From Progne subis subis (taxonomy: Eukaryota > Chordata > Aves > Passeriformes > Hirundinidae), in contig JAKJHU010000084.1 in NCBI GenBank assembly GCA_022316685.1, forward strand, positions 436,001 to 500,000: a stretch of DNA of 64,000 nt, given 5' to 3'. Below are positions 25,266-36,520 of this stretch, piece by piece. The notes below the pieces were generated by a model that worked only from the letters and a program-made list of their open reading frames with translations, was not told where the DNA came from and made no database searches. Numbering within the stretch: position 1 is the first letter of the stretch; each line of letters begins with the position of its first letter. Both the position numbers and the translations under genes were made by a program.

Positions 25266-25820
25266 TGTGGCCAGTGACTGCCAGAGCCCAGGAAGGATTC
25301 ACACCAACAGTTTACAGGATAACACACTTTATTAATATCAAATTGTGACAGGTTAAGGTTTGAGGATTGTCAGTGATAGAGTCTGACTGCAAAAATTATT
25401 CAAAGCAATACATACTATTCAAAGCTGTAATCCCCAATAAAAGTATTCAGGCCAGTGTGATTCTCTCTCAATAGGCATCCCTATAGGGGAGGATACAGGT
25501 TCAGCCTGTCAGCTGATCCCAGGTTACGATGGAGTCTTCCTTAACTTTTCCCCATTCTCTCCTTGTTTTCATTTGGTTTCTTTATGTTTAGGTTGAGCTT
25601 GAGTGACCCTAGTCATACATACCTTTGTTCCTGATTGGTGCCAAAACTTAGTTTTTAAAGATACAGTCAAAATAATCTAGAGCGCATGCCCAGTGAGGGG
25701 TGGTTGGACCTTGGAGGAGGGTATACAGCGGGGTAGAGGTGTGTATTAATATCATAATTAGGTTATAATGAGCCAAGATTTTCTGAGAAGATTGATTTTG
25801 CCCCAGTCATCAGCAGGACA
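25266..25820 (-). mobile_element. Probable LTR, reverse, class unresolved
   Basis: On the minus strand a possible start, TGTCCTGC (at 25820), follows the purine run 'gagagaggagaaga', which could be a polypurine tract. The element holds 'gggcatgcgctctag' and an AATAAA signal in 'attaataaagtgtg' (near 25330). A CA end is plausible at 25266. No target duplication could be fixed, so both ends are tentative. If the purine run is a true polypurine tract, some internal sequence should lie to the right. I did not recognise any retroviral gene there. Confidence 0.4.
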
Positions 25821-27189
25821 TCTTCTCCTCTCTCAGCTTGAAAGTGACACTGTGTTCCTGTGAAGATTCTAACAGGGCTGCTCCACCCTCCATTTCATTG
25901 CCATGAGCAGGTGCCATGGTTGCAGATTGTGGATATGGAGAATCATGGTGGGATGCATGAGGGACTGGACTGTTAATGGATAATGACTCAATCGACAACT
26001 TGGCCACCCAGGTGTAAAGGCCTGCCCACCCATCCCCGAGGACTGCAGCTAGGTGTTGAACAGGATAAGGGCAAATCCTATGAGCTGGGATAGTGTTTCT
26101 CATTCCAACGTCCTTACAAAAGTGGCTCAGCTGTGAAAACTCCCCTCTGGAGAAGTACTGGGCTATTCACACACAGCATGAAAGATTCATCCCTGCTCAT
26201 GGGCCATAATTAACTCAGCTTCACTGGTGTAGAGGCAGCTGTAAGATCTTAGAAGATGTCATCATTGTCCTGTGATTACATTATCCTGTGTAAAACCCTG
26301 CCCCAGGGGAGGTACCTGAGCCATCCCACCTGAACCTTGACTCTGTTTCCTGGGCTTCTGCCACCAGATCCAACTTGCAACCATCACTTTGACAAGACTG
26401 GTACCCTCACCACTGAGATGACCAGAGGAAGAGGAGCAATGGGATGCTGTCAGGATCCATGAAGTGGTGATATTTTCAACTTAATCTATCTCTCTGTCTC
26501 ATTGTGTCTCTTGCCCTGACTCTCCTTTTTTCTAGTCATTTCTCTTTCTCCCTCTCTACCTCACATTTACCAATGCATTCAGAGGGGCTAAATTACATCC
26601 TGATGTTATTTATGAATCATTTTAAATTTGTTTGTTGTCTGTAGGAAGGCATTCTTTTGTTAAAAGTATTGCTACATGAACTATGCCACAAGAAATGTGT
26701 ATATAGGATTCTGTGCTTTATTTTTAGACTGTTAACAAAATGACAAGTGAATGGATTAAAACGTGTCTTTCAAAACAGAAAAGTGATAAGTAAAGGCTCT
26801 AACAAGCGTGACAAAATGATCATTGTCTGCCCAGAATTGTTTGTTTCAAGAATTACTGATGAAGATTTGGGAATGGGAAGTGCATTCACAAATGCAGGTC
26901 ATAGAAATGGGCATAAAAATGGAGATAAGCAGAGTAATGACAGCCGCCTGCTCTGTGAGACAAAAGCAGCACAGTGTAACTCTGCTTATTCATTACAGCT
27001 CGGTTCAGTGAGCTACTAAAGCAAGCATGTAATCTAATTGCTTTCATTCACAGACCTACCTGTTTAAAATAAGATGCTGGAAGGGAAAAAAAAAAATTAT
27101 GTATCTCATTAAACTAGGTTTCTTAATCCTTGAGTGCTCTCCATTGCCTAGAAACATCTGGAAGTTCTCTAGAAAATCATGTATAATCA
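25821..27189. other. Possible ERV-derived region plus unique DNA
   Basis: 26100-26620 has the GC-richer, phrase-like texture of passerine LTR material ('ctgctcatgggccataatta', 'gaagatgtcatcattgtcct'), but I could not find paired ends. A 97-codon reverse frame (25810-26103) abuts the putative LTR to its left and has no recognised domain. A 90-codon plus frame at 26747-27019 is also unrecognised and lacks supporting signals. Confidence 0.4.
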
Positions 27190-27311
27190 GCATGTCTGGA
27201 AGGCCAGGTTGGACAGAGCTTGGAGCAACCTGGTCTTGTAGAAGGCATCCGTGCCCATGGCAGGGGATTGGAACGAGATGAACTTCCCTCCCAGTCAGTC
27301 TATGATTCTAC
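27190..27311 (+). mobile_element. CR1: CR1 3' end, sense
   Basis: 'Ggccaggttggacagagctt', 'ggagcaacctggtcttgtag' and 'gcccatggcaggggattgga' lead to the terminal 'ctatgattcta'. It is the common sense-strand CR1 tail, about 120 bp. Confidence 0.93.
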
Positions 27312-28343
27312 ACCCATGAGATCAAATACATAATTTTATGTGAGTTCAGGAAATTATGGTAGCTACCATAAAAGCAGAAGAGCAGCAAATTGATGAAGTT
27401 ATTGAGACAATTCCTCCCCCTTCTTTGGTTTTACTTCAGGAGAACACAATAAGAGTAGAAAATTGCCCACCAGAGACAATGACAAGACATCATCTGGAAT
27501 TTGAATGATTCACTCAGTGAAAGACTTTGTGATAAAAGCAGACAAGCAGAAAAAAGAAATCAGCATTTCACAACAGACAGCTCACTTGCAACCTTTAGTC
27601 AGTGATACTTCACTGTTTGGTCCCAAACACATTTCATCTGCTTGTTTGGAGGATGAAGGAGATAGTTAAATACAGCAACATGGTCCCTCATGTCATATAT
27701 TTGTGTTATTTTAGGCAAAAGAAATGCCAGTTATGTTAACAATTGACTGGATCAGCTCAATTTCAGTTTGATACCAAAATCCTCAGAATGAAGGAATGGC
27801 AAAAGAGTATATAAACTTGACTGAAGACTATGTCAAAGTACCTCTAGCCTATGGCTGACTAAGAAACTCTTTATGGTCTGTGGACCATAAAGAATAAAAT
27901 ATTGAATTTTATCTTAATATTGAAAAAAGCCCCACAACAGATTATTCTGTCCCTAAATTTATAATCTATGGAATGCAAAATTCTACATTCAGCATGATAT
28001 TTCAACCAACTTTTTTTGTATAGACTTGGGTCAAAAATCAACAGAGGTACTCTAAAATTTTTAACAGCCCATTCTAGTTACAAAAGGTAAATCAGGTTTT
28101 AACAATGAAAGATGTCCCTTCCCTCTGTAAATCATGAATGTGCTCATTGTCAGAACTGCAATAAATATTTTCAACTTGTTTAGAATTTCAGAACATTTCA
28201 TCCTGGGATTGCCAATCTGGTAGCAATACTTTTTTATTATTACACAGTACAGCCAGAGCACAGACATACATGAAAAAAATACCTAGAAAATAAAGTAAAC
28301 CTTTCTAAGGTAATTCAAGGCAGCAATTACAAGACACTTCACT
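27312..28343. other. Unique AT-rich DNA, no gene seen
   Basis: No gene or repeat is assignable in this stretch between a CR1 tail and the ERVK-like LTR. The single 68-codon reverse frame at 28061-28267 is uninformative. Confidence 0.6.
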
Positions 28344-28527
28344 GTGATCTGTGGCAGTCTCTCTCTTGGAGCCCTGGCTAGCTCGAAAGACTAGCCGCAG
28401 TTGGAAGGATTTTTTCCTCAGGGCCACAGAATCCCAGGAGTAGCTGTGAACCTTTTCCTTTAGAGAGATGAGGTCCTTGTCAATGGCAAAGGAAGGGTCT
28501 GCACTTGATCTGGGGAGAAATCAGGGC

Positions 28528-28533
28528 TTTATT
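28528..28533 (-). promoter_or_regulatory. LTR polyadenylation signal
   Basis: TTTATT on +, hence AATAAA on the LTR sense strand, about 95 bp downstream of the TATA box in LTR sense. This is the expected U3-R spacing for a short-R retrovirus. Confidence 0.6.
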
Positions 28534-28621
28534 CAGTCTTTCTCATGTGGTCCTGCCTCCAGCTGGGTCAGGAGCCCGCTCCCTGTCCCCAAACCAAGAG
28601 GGATTCCATGACCTTTTTCTG

Positions 28622-28632
28622 GCTTATATCCA
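28622..28632 (-). promoter_or_regulatory. LTR TATA box
   Basis: The minus strand reads GGATATAAGCC in the U3 part of the 28350-28858 LTR. In the 7.3-kb copy the matching place is degenerate ('gcgtaaaagcc'). Confidence 0.55.
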
Positions 28633-28864
28633 GGGGAAGGGACTAAAGACAGGGACAAGTCACTACACAATCAGGGATAAGGTGGGAGTGGAACAGAGTT
28701 GGACTACATTCCAGTGTGGGAGAATGGGCGGGGAAAAGGGGCAGGGACAAACCTTGTGATGATACATTTTCCAGGGAACAGGGGGGTGCAGAAGAAACCA
28801 TTGCAAAACCCAATATAAAAATGAAATACAATATAAACCCAAATAATACACAACAACAGTGATC

Positions 28865-29151
28865 ACCACAGGGATCTGCACTGCCTTGTCCCACCTACCT
28901 GCCTTATTCATCTTAGCCTGTAGGACTTCCACTACAGCTGAAGCCTTTAGGCACACACACCATGACCATCTGTGCAGCCTTGACACCAGACTTATTTATA
29001 TTTATTTCCAGGCATGCTACAGTCATAAAAAAGATCACTGACCGTACTTCAGGGTCTTGCTGACCACCTCATATCAATGCACATGCATCAGGACAGCCTC
29101 AGCACACACAGGCTCTGCCCTTTTTCTGACCTTTGACATCCATTTTCTGGA
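28865..29151. other. Short non-coding spacer
   Basis: No gene or assignable repeat is seen between the LTR and the next CR1. Confidence 0.5.
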
Positions 29152-29400
29152 ACATAGAATCATAGAATCCCAGAATGGTTTGGGTTGGCATGGATCTTAA
29201 ATCTCACCTCATTCCAACACCCTGGCCACAAGCAGGAGCATTTTCCACTGGCCCAGGCTGCTCCAAGCCCCATCTGACCTGGCCTTGAGCACTTCCAGGG
29301 ATGGGGCAGCCATAGCTTCACTGGGCAACCTGTGCAGGGGCCTCACCCTCACAGGGAAAAATTTCTTCCTAATGGCTACTCTCTGGCAATTTGATGCCAA
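29152..29400 (-). mobile_element. CR1: CR1 3' end, reverse
   Basis: It begins 'catagaatcatagaatccca', followed by 'ggtttgggttggcatggat', 'ccactggcccaggctgctcc' and 'gagcacttccagggatgggg'. It runs about 250 bp before truncation after 'atttcttcctaatggc'. Confidence 0.94.
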
Positions 29401-29888
29401 AACAGGCAGAGCTTCCTAAAAACTGATGAGATATCTGTGTCCCATCCCTGCAACATTGCCTGTCTTTATTTGGCCATGACATCTGTTGCTTAACGCACAG
29501 AATGTGGGAGAAAACTGACTTCCTTCTCTCTACCTGTGAGTGGCGAACCTGTTCTCACGCATGGTGCAGAGCCAGGGGACAGGACACAGTCTTAGCTGCC
29601 TCAGCTGTTGCCACAGTGACCAGGATAGACCTCACAACAGGCATGACTCCTGGAGGTCTCTGCCACCCCAACACACAGACCTCATCAGCCCAGCTCCTCC
29701 CTTACATAAAAATAAATCATTCTTCTTGCTTACTATATGTCTGTAATGGGGGTAGAGAGAAGAGATAGGAAGAAGTTTCTTCTTGGGATGCAGCTTTTGC
29801 TCCATACCCATCATTGCCTTCTCCCAAAAAAATCATCTCTGAGAGGCCACAGTCTGATTAAGGCTGCCTTTTGTAAGATCACACAGCA

Positions 29889-30195
29889 GAATCACAGAAT
29901 CCTGGGATGGGCCAGGCTGGAAGGGCCCTCAGTGTCTCATCTGGTGTCACCTCCCTGCTCCAGCGGAGCCATCCCAGAGCACAGGGATGTCACAGCAGAG
30001 TGTCCACAGGGCTCTGGAACATCCCCAGCGAGGAGACTCCACAGCCTCTCTGGTGTCTGCTCAGGGCTGGGCACTGCCCAGGGCAGAAGTTGTGCCCCTG
30101 TGCAGGGGAATTGCTGGGCTCAGTCCCTGCCCGTGGCTCTGGTGCCATTGCTGGGCCTGGAGCAGAGCCTGGGGCTGCTCTGCCCTCCCTGCACA
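29889..30195 (-). mobile_element. CR1: CR1, reverse, left of a minisatellite
   Basis: 'Agaatcacagaatcctggga', then 'gggctctggaacatccccag' and 'ctggtgtctgctcagggctg', reads as a reverse CR1 tail. It is interrupted by the minisatellite at 30191 and seems to resume at about 30600 with 'ctcctctccaggctgagcag', the antisense of the usual CR1 'cagcctggagaag' block. Confidence 0.75.
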
Positions 30196-30598
30196 CAGGG
30201 ACAGACAGACAGACAGACAGGGACACACAGAGACAGACACGGACAGACAGGGACAGACAGACAGACAGGGACACACAGAGACAGACACGGACAGACAGGG
30301 GCACACAGGGACAGACAGACAGACAGGGACACACAGGGACAGACAGACAGACAGACAGGGACACACAGGGACACACAGGGACAGACAGACAGACAGGGAC
30401 AGACAGGGACACACAGGGACACACAGAGACAGACACGGACAGACAGGGGCACACAGGGACACACAGGAACACACAGGGACAGACAGGGACACACAGACAG
30501 GGACAGACAGGGACACACAGGGACACACAGGGACAGACAGAGACAGACAGGGACAGACAGAGACACACATGGACACACAGACACACACAGGGACACAG
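30191..30598. repeat. (GGGACACACA / GGGACAGACAGACA)n minisatellite
   Basis: About 400 bp built from ACAGAC, ACACAC and GGGAC modules in variable order. Higher-order blocks repeat: 'acagagacagacacggacag' occurs at about 30227, 30275 and 30423. It is stop-free in all three plus frames (Gly/Thr/Asp/Arg/Gln) and in minus frames (Cys/Pro/Val/Ser). This explains the 158-289-codon frames at 29737-30691, none of which is a gene. It sits within reverse CR1 sequence. Confidence 0.96.
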
Positions 30599-30690
30599 AG
30601 GGCTGAGGGCCCCTCTCAGCTGTGGCTCCTCTCCAGGCTGAGCAGCCCCAGCTCCCTCAGCCTTTCCTGGGCACGAAGAAGTGACATGTG
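30599..30690 (-). mobile_element. CR1: CR1, reverse, right of the minisatellite
   Basis: 'Ctcctctccaggctgagcag', then 'ccccagctccctcagccttt' and 'cctgggca', is the reverse complement of the CR1 block that reads 'aggctgagggagctggggct' in sense. Confidence 0.8.
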
Positions 30691-32664
30691 ATTAAAAAGC
30701 ATGCTATTAAAAAAATCTCTTTACAGCTTCCTGTAAAATACACCCCGTCCTTTGGCTTTCCCGTCTTTCTCCAGGAGAGCAAATTCACCAGCCACAAGCA
30801 GATCTTGCCCACACAGTTTCACTGTCTTTGCATACTCTGGAATTAGGCCTTTATGTCCTGCCTGGACTCTTCTCCATCTGACACAGGTCCCTCTGCACCC
30901 ATGATGGTCACATCCTTACCAGCTGTGAATTTGGAAAAACATGTTTTTCAAATATACCTGTGGGTTATGACAGTGAAGTAACTGGTGTGAGAAATAGACT
31001 TGTATCTCTTACATGTCTTTTCTTTAACAAAACAAAACAAAACAACACAACAAACCCAAAACAACAAACAAGCAAACAACCCCCCCCAAAAAACCAACCC
31101 AAAACAAAACAAAAAAATCACCACAAATTCATAATTAATAACAATAATTATCCCCACTGACAGACACATAACCATTTACTCCTAGCCTATTGATTGATAT
31201 ATAAGATAGAACAGGTTGAAAATCACTTTGTGTTTTGTGGGAAATCAATATTTTTTACACTTGTTTTACTTTTCTACTGGCTTTTTTAATTTTGCAAAGA
31301 TGACAGTTAAAAGAGCTTCATTTGAGAATATAGATCTTCATTCAAAATATGATTTATCATTTTAGTATTTTTTCCATTATGGCACATCATGTCAACAGTC
31401 CAAGCTCATGAACTATTTGAAATATTTTACCCATCAGTGTCAAAATTTCAAACCCATTCATTACAAGTTCCAACTGCAAAGACACTCTGAAAAGACAAAA
31501 ATTAAGGCTTTTAAATCAGGATGGAGAATCTATTGAGTTTACTGATATTGTGGAAGAGATTTACCAACAAAATGAAAATAAAATATTTCAACTTCCATAC
31601 TAAGGTATTACGGAAATGTAGCTCCAAGTAATAGTGTCTCTGGGATAATACAAAGATATTTAAATAAAAACTAATTTACTGTAGAGAAAATGTTAAGATC
31701 TAGAAAAAAAATCTTTCAAGTCTTTTCCCTTTTAGAATTGTATGAGAGTGGTTCCATTTCAATAAAACCAGAAATAAAGTTAAGTTAAATCAGCCTCTTC
31801 CTAGTCAGAAAAAAATTCTATTTTCTAAAAAATATTGTTTAAAAAAATGAAGAAAGAAATTTAAAAGAAATTTCTAATTTCTAAAATTTTATTTATCAAG
31901 ATTTTTCCAAGTATTTATAGATATTTATAGCTGAATGCTCTTCATTTTGTGGAAAATGTGGACATGTTTCCTTTCAAGTTTTTAGAGACAGTTAAATGTT
32001 AAGAAAGAGATTTACCAGCTCTAATTCGCTGTACAACCAACACAGACATCTTCATGAAGCTGGTATGTTCTTGTTCCACATATTCACATATTCAAGAGCA
32101 GATGGATCAATCTAAAAGACTCTCCAGCAAACCAATGAGACCAATGAGGGTTTTAGCATCATTATCTTCAAATTATTAAAGTTTTCCAAAGCTTCAGTGT
32201 TATAGAGAGCATTGCCTGATAGTGCTTGGGGGAAAATTGGTGGGGGGGTTTATGTGATCAGACTACTAGAGGATCTTGCTGGAATAAAACTCTCTGGAAG
32301 GAAAACAAAGATGTCTTTATACTTCCAGATTAGCTGTGTGTTTAAGAGGAACAGAGAAGAGGAAATTATGGGCTTTTTTGTGGTTATGGCTTCTGATGCC
32401 TAAAATTTCAGGAATTAAATATTATATTTGAATGGAGACTTATTGAGTGGACCTTCTGTGGTTCTAATGGTAAGAAAAATGGAATAATATTTGTTACTCT
32501 ACAGCATCACTTAAAGGAAAATGAAAAGCTCCTAGAGACTTAAATGAACTGAAGTTTAGAGTTGAAAGAAAAAAATACAAAAAAAATTTATCTGATTTGG
32601 CTATCAGTAAGCAAATTTTATAGTAGATTCTTGAAAATATGTTACCTCATTTAGGGCCAAAAAG
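30691..32664. other. Unique AT-rich DNA with an A/C tract
   Basis: No gene is recognised. An A/C-rich tract lies at 31028-31120. The rest is AT-rich; the frames of 60-75 codons are uninformative. Confidence 0.6.
31028..31120. repeat. A/C-rich (AAAAC)n tract
   Basis: AAAAC units, then mixed AACC/CAAA with a C8 run at about 31080. Composition is like the tract inside the 17.5-kb LTR. Confidence 0.85.
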
Positions 32665-32669
32665 ATGGC

Positions 32670-34120
32670 TGTAGGCGTTTTAGTATTCTTTTTTTGTGAG
32701 AGGGAGAGATTAGGAGAAAAAAAACCAAAGCAGGCTTAAGCTTAAAAATGAACAAAAATAGTTTTATTAACATATACTAAAAGAATGAAAGAAGAAAAAG
32801 AAAGTTGAGAAAAAGAAAACAAACTAAAACAGAATGACACTTTAAAACACGCTTCTCTCCTCTTACAAACTATTAACTTTCTTATTGAACAACATAGAAA
32901 GACACAACTTGAGATTTTCAGTCAGTTTCATTATTTAGACATAATTACTCATTACTTTTTAGGAGAGGAGTCTCTCTAAAATTTTTTTATGAAGACGTTT
33001 GCCACAAGACAAAATAGTCCAGTGCTCCCAATGTCACACATCTGCTGCTGCCCGGAGTTTTCGCAGACTGTGATGTTCTATTAGCAAGGCTCTCAGTGTA
33101 TCTGGGGTACTATTTACGAATACTTCTTCTAGTCTAAAATCATCTTTGTCTCAAAGGCTGATGTCTCCTTTTAACCCAGGAGCAAGGGCTGTAAAGTTCC
33201 CAAATAAATCTCAATTACTTCAGTTCTCAATTTTAATTAGATTAGCATTCCACCCAACAATACTAAGATGCTGCAAAGAGCAGTCCATTTCTCCACTGCT
33301 TTCCTTAGAGAAGTCCGGTTAAAAATATCCACTTCTTCAATCATATTCCAACATTATTAGTTCTTTCACTTCTAATCTAACTGACTTAATTCAGTGTCTG
33401 TTCTATGTACCCTTATGTTTTCTTTTTTCTTTCTCTCAAGGAAGAATTGTGCTTCAAAAGTTCCATTTTGCTAGGAAAGTGTTAAATCTGCCCGGGCCTG
33501 CAAGGGCCATGAGCAGGCCCTGGGCTGCATGAGCTGGAGAAAATGCAAAGCTGTACTGATGGAAGAAGTTGGTAGATGTCCTTTTTTCCACCCCTCGGTC
33601 TCATCCAGGGTGGCCCAGCTCAGAGTTGTTACAGAGCTGCAGGCTTTCCTTCTCTGCTGCCAGCGGCGATTAAGCTGGGCCATGTTTTGGCCCTTTCTGC
33701 CACGGTCCGAGCCCGTGGCCAGCACTGCCGAGCTCAGCCGCCTCTCTTCCCTGCCGGCAGCGGGGGAAAGGGGCTCAGCCGGCCCAGGCCGTCCCTGTGT
33801 GAGCAGCGGCCCTCAGAGGCCCGGCTGAGCCCGGCCCGGCCGCACAGAGCGGCAGCAGCGCCCGACCCAGGCACCCACGATGTCACCTCACGGCTGACTC
33901 CACAGCGAGAGAGAGACTGATCTGCAGCAGATTAGTTTTAAATGTCCCCTCCAAAGTCGCATCGACATTTCCCATTGGTCAACTTAGTTGCCAATATCCC
34001 AGACAGCTTTTTGATAGGTCCCTGTCCTCCCCCTCCCAAACCACTTCATGGTCAGGGCAGGGAAAAAAACATCTCACATTTCTCTATAACCAGAAAACAA
34101 AATTGTGCCAACCCACCATA
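32670..34120 (-). mobile_element. Long solo LTR, ERVL-like, reverse (copy A)
   Basis: A 1451-bp LTR bounded by the 5-bp duplication ATGGC at 32665-32669 and 34121-34125. The plus-strand left end is TGTAGGCG. The right end, CATA, is a mutated CA. Orientation is minus: AATAAA (complement of 'gttttattaac', near 32763) lies about 90 bp from the left end, as expected for R-U5. A GC-rich, CpG-dense core at about 33655-33915 would fall in U3. It is the same family and orientation as 54631-56145. The frames at 33471-33920 are shadows. Confidence 0.82.
33655..33915. promoter_or_regulatory. CpG-dense core of LTR copy A
   Basis: I count about 22 CpG dinucleotides in some 260 bp, in a window that is otherwise CpG-poor. 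It lies in the presumed U3/promoter part of the LTR. The matching part of the 54.6-kb copy has visibly fewer CpGs. Confidence 0.65.
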
Positions 34121-34125
34121 ATGGC

Positions 34126-34440
34126 TAAGGGGCTAGAGCATCGCTCCAAAAAGGAGAGGTTAAGTGGTCTGCGACGATTTAGTCTGGAGAAGAGAAGACT
34201 CAGAGGAAAAATTTTTAAATATATAAAAACCTGATTATATTTAAAGCCATGAAATTTTGTCTCAACAAAAGAAAGTATGTTTTTACTGTAAAAGCAATCA
34301 AACATTGAGACAGGTTGCCTAGCAGGTTTTGGAGTCTCCAATCTGGAGACCCCAAATAGACAAAATTCCGGACACCCAGCCTTAACTTATCTTGCTTGAG
34401 CAGGAGGATGGGACCTGACAATATCCATGTGTGCCTCCTA
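34126..34440 (+). mobile_element. CR1: CR1 3' region, sense, diverged
   Basis: 'Agcatcgctccaaaaaggag', 'tagtctggagaagagaagac' followed by 'tcagagg', 'gacaggttgcctagcaggtt' and 'ttgcttgagcaggaggatgg' follow the order of a sense CR1 3' end. A deletion lies in the middle and the terminal repeat is lost. Confidence 0.82.
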
Positions 34441-36353
34441 GTGTCAGCAATTTAGTCTCATTCTCTTCCTCAACCACCATTTTGATGGATAACAATGGCT
34501 TCACTTTGCATGCATGCATGCAGAATTACTTCACTAATTTGCATTTAACCCTCATAAGGATCAATTAGAAGTACATTTAAAAAGGAGGATTTTTTTCTTG
34601 AGGAGAAAATGAGTTTTTGGACCTGGTAAATCTCTTTCTTAGCATCAGGAGTGAAAAAAAAATCCACAAGTATTGCAGAAGAGATTTAATGCTTTGAAAT
34701 ATATCTCAGCTTTGAGCTGTAGAGATGAGACTGACCAAAGATTGAGCACAATATGCTGTTAATTGCTGAAGATGGGACTTTGCACAGCAACATGAACTTT
34801 TTTTTTTTTTTTTTTAATATTAGAGGTGTGTCCAATAACTCAATAGGCTGCATGTGTGAGTCTAGTACTAATTATACATCAATAGAATTTGTCTTTAACA
34901 CTCAATACTTCACTGAACTGCCTCTGCTGATCTGCCAATACATCTACAGGGACACTCTATTTCTCCATTGCCCTGAGTGAAAACTCAACACCTAAGAGAC
35001 TATCCCTCTTTCTCTTCCTCTCAGTCTTCCATCCCTCACATATTATGTGGGATGGAAAAAGAAACTTATACAACAATAAATAATAAAATGTTTTCCTTTA
35101 TTTTGAAGAATATCTCATTGAAGGCCAACTCCTTGACTGCACTGCTGCTGTTGCTCTGAGAATTATCTGGGAAAACATATTAGAAATATAAGAAGGGGCA
35201 GACTGACAGGAAAAAGACATGCAGAATTTGGAGAATATCAACAACAACAAAAAAGCAAAAATAGCTAAAACCTTGTTATTAAAGGAAAAGAGCCTGCAGG
35301 GGAAAAAAGGGATGAAGATGAAATAACCCATTTCAGGTTAATTAAGTCATGCTGGATTATTAACAGCTGTGAAGTGGTCAATCCCATGGCACAGCCTTGG
35401 CAAAAGTGCTGGACAACAACATTTCAGATAAGAATGCCAGGCTCAGCAGTGTCTGAATTGAAAATACAGAGATGTCTGAAGAGGGTCTTGTTCCAAAATT
35501 TATCTCATTTATGAGGAAGAGGAAAATGTGTAAATGCGAAGGGAAACTGCATCTTTTAAGTACTACTTATGGAAGGGTATTGGGAACTCTGTAGGTGTTC
35601 ATTGACATTGTGTGTCTAGACTTTTTGTTTGCCTGTTGTATCGCTAAGAGTGATCACAGTTGCAGAGTTCCTTGCTGCTGGTTAATGATATGTCACTCAT
35701 AAATCAATAAACCACTTTAATTCTGATTTAGAGCAAACTACGTGAACTAAGCAGCTTTTGACTGCAACAATAGGAAAGTCTTAATATTGACTGAGATTAT
35801 GACACAGTTGGTATGAGAAAGTATTTGTTAATACTGTTCACAAGGAAAAGGTTTTATTTCAGAAGAACCCAGCAGAAAAAAAGGGAGGAGGAGGAGCTGC
35901 CTGTCCTTTATCCTCACTGTCAGAGGTCTTGTAGCTCTGGCTCCTTTTCTTATGCAAGAGACAAAGCATTATCAAGTCTCCCTGAGCAACCCTTCTGAAG
36001 CCTCCAGTTGTGATCATTCCTGCATGCCCAGTCAGGTGGAAACAAGGCGAAGTGACTTCTGTAAGGTTTACAGACATGGGGAATTTTATTGAGTTTCATT
36101 GCATATATTCTAAGAAAGTCATGATATTAGTATTACTCAAAAACCTTCTTCTCAACATTCAACTCTCTCCTTGCTCTTCTGACCTCCAGGTGGAATTGCA
36201 GGTGAGTTCTTGCTTCCAGATTTAATTTTCATCACACAGCAATCTTCTGGATGCTGATGAAGGATTCTCATTCCTTGCTAAGCCTTGGGAACTCCTTTCC
36301 ATTGCCCCTAAGACCTGGATGACACTTGATGGCAATGTGATACCATTTCTTCT
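34441..36353. other. Unique AT-rich DNA, no gene seen
   Basis: A (GCAT)n patch lies near 34506-34522 and a T-run at about 34798-34816. No gene or assignable repeat is present. The small frames of 60-85 codons have no recognisable features. Confidence 0.6.
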
Positions 36354-36520
36354 CATAGAATCCGAGAATCATTATGGTTGGAAAAGACCTCCGAGGTCAT
36401 TGAGTCCAACCTGTGGTAGAACACCACCTTGTCAACTAAACCATAACACTAAGTACCACGTTCAGTCATTTCTTAAGCACTTCCAGGGATGGTGACCCCA
36501 CCACTCCATCACGTTTGCTG
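36354..36520 (-). mobile_element. CR1: CR1 3' end, reverse
   Basis: 'Catagaatccgagaatcatt', 'ggaaaagacctccgaggtca', 'tgagtccaacctgtggtaga' and 'gcacttccagggatggtgac' are a clear reverse CR1 tail. It is of a different subfamily from the 'ccatgggcagggaca' copies. Confidence 0.92.

Larger units (their letters stand above)
28350..28858 (-). mobile_element. Solo LTR, ERVK-like (6-bp TSD), copy 2
   Basis: A 509-bp LTR. On the minus strand it starts TGTTGTTGTG and ends TGCCACA. It is flanked by a perfect 6-bp duplication, GTGATC, at 28344-28349 and 28859-28864. It is the same family as 7253-7742 but inverted. On the minus strand there is a TATA box, 'ggatataagcc' (near 28626), and an AATAAA (28528-28533), in the right order for U3-R. 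Signals are better preserved than in copy 1. The 75-107-codon frames at 28505-28986 are shadows of it. Confidence 0.92.

Noticed and set aside
26747..27019. 90-codon forward frame as a small gene
   Set aside because: No recognisable domain, no start context or downstream polyadenylation signal that stands out, and a second open frame overlaps it.
30191..30598. CRISPR-like array
   Set aside because: The repeats have no unique spacers of fixed length; it is a eukaryotic minisatellite.
29737..30691. Open frames of 158-289 codons rich in Thr/Asp/Arg/Gln or Cys/Pro/Val
   Set aside because: They are translations of the GGGACACACA minisatellite and flanking CR1. Being open in several frames on both strands is a property of the repeat.
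33471..33920. GC-rich frames of 84-114 codons, possibly a first exon at a CpG island
   Set aside because: The CpG-dense block lies inside a 5-bp-TSD LTR and has a relative at 55.7 kb, so it is retroviral, not a host gene start.
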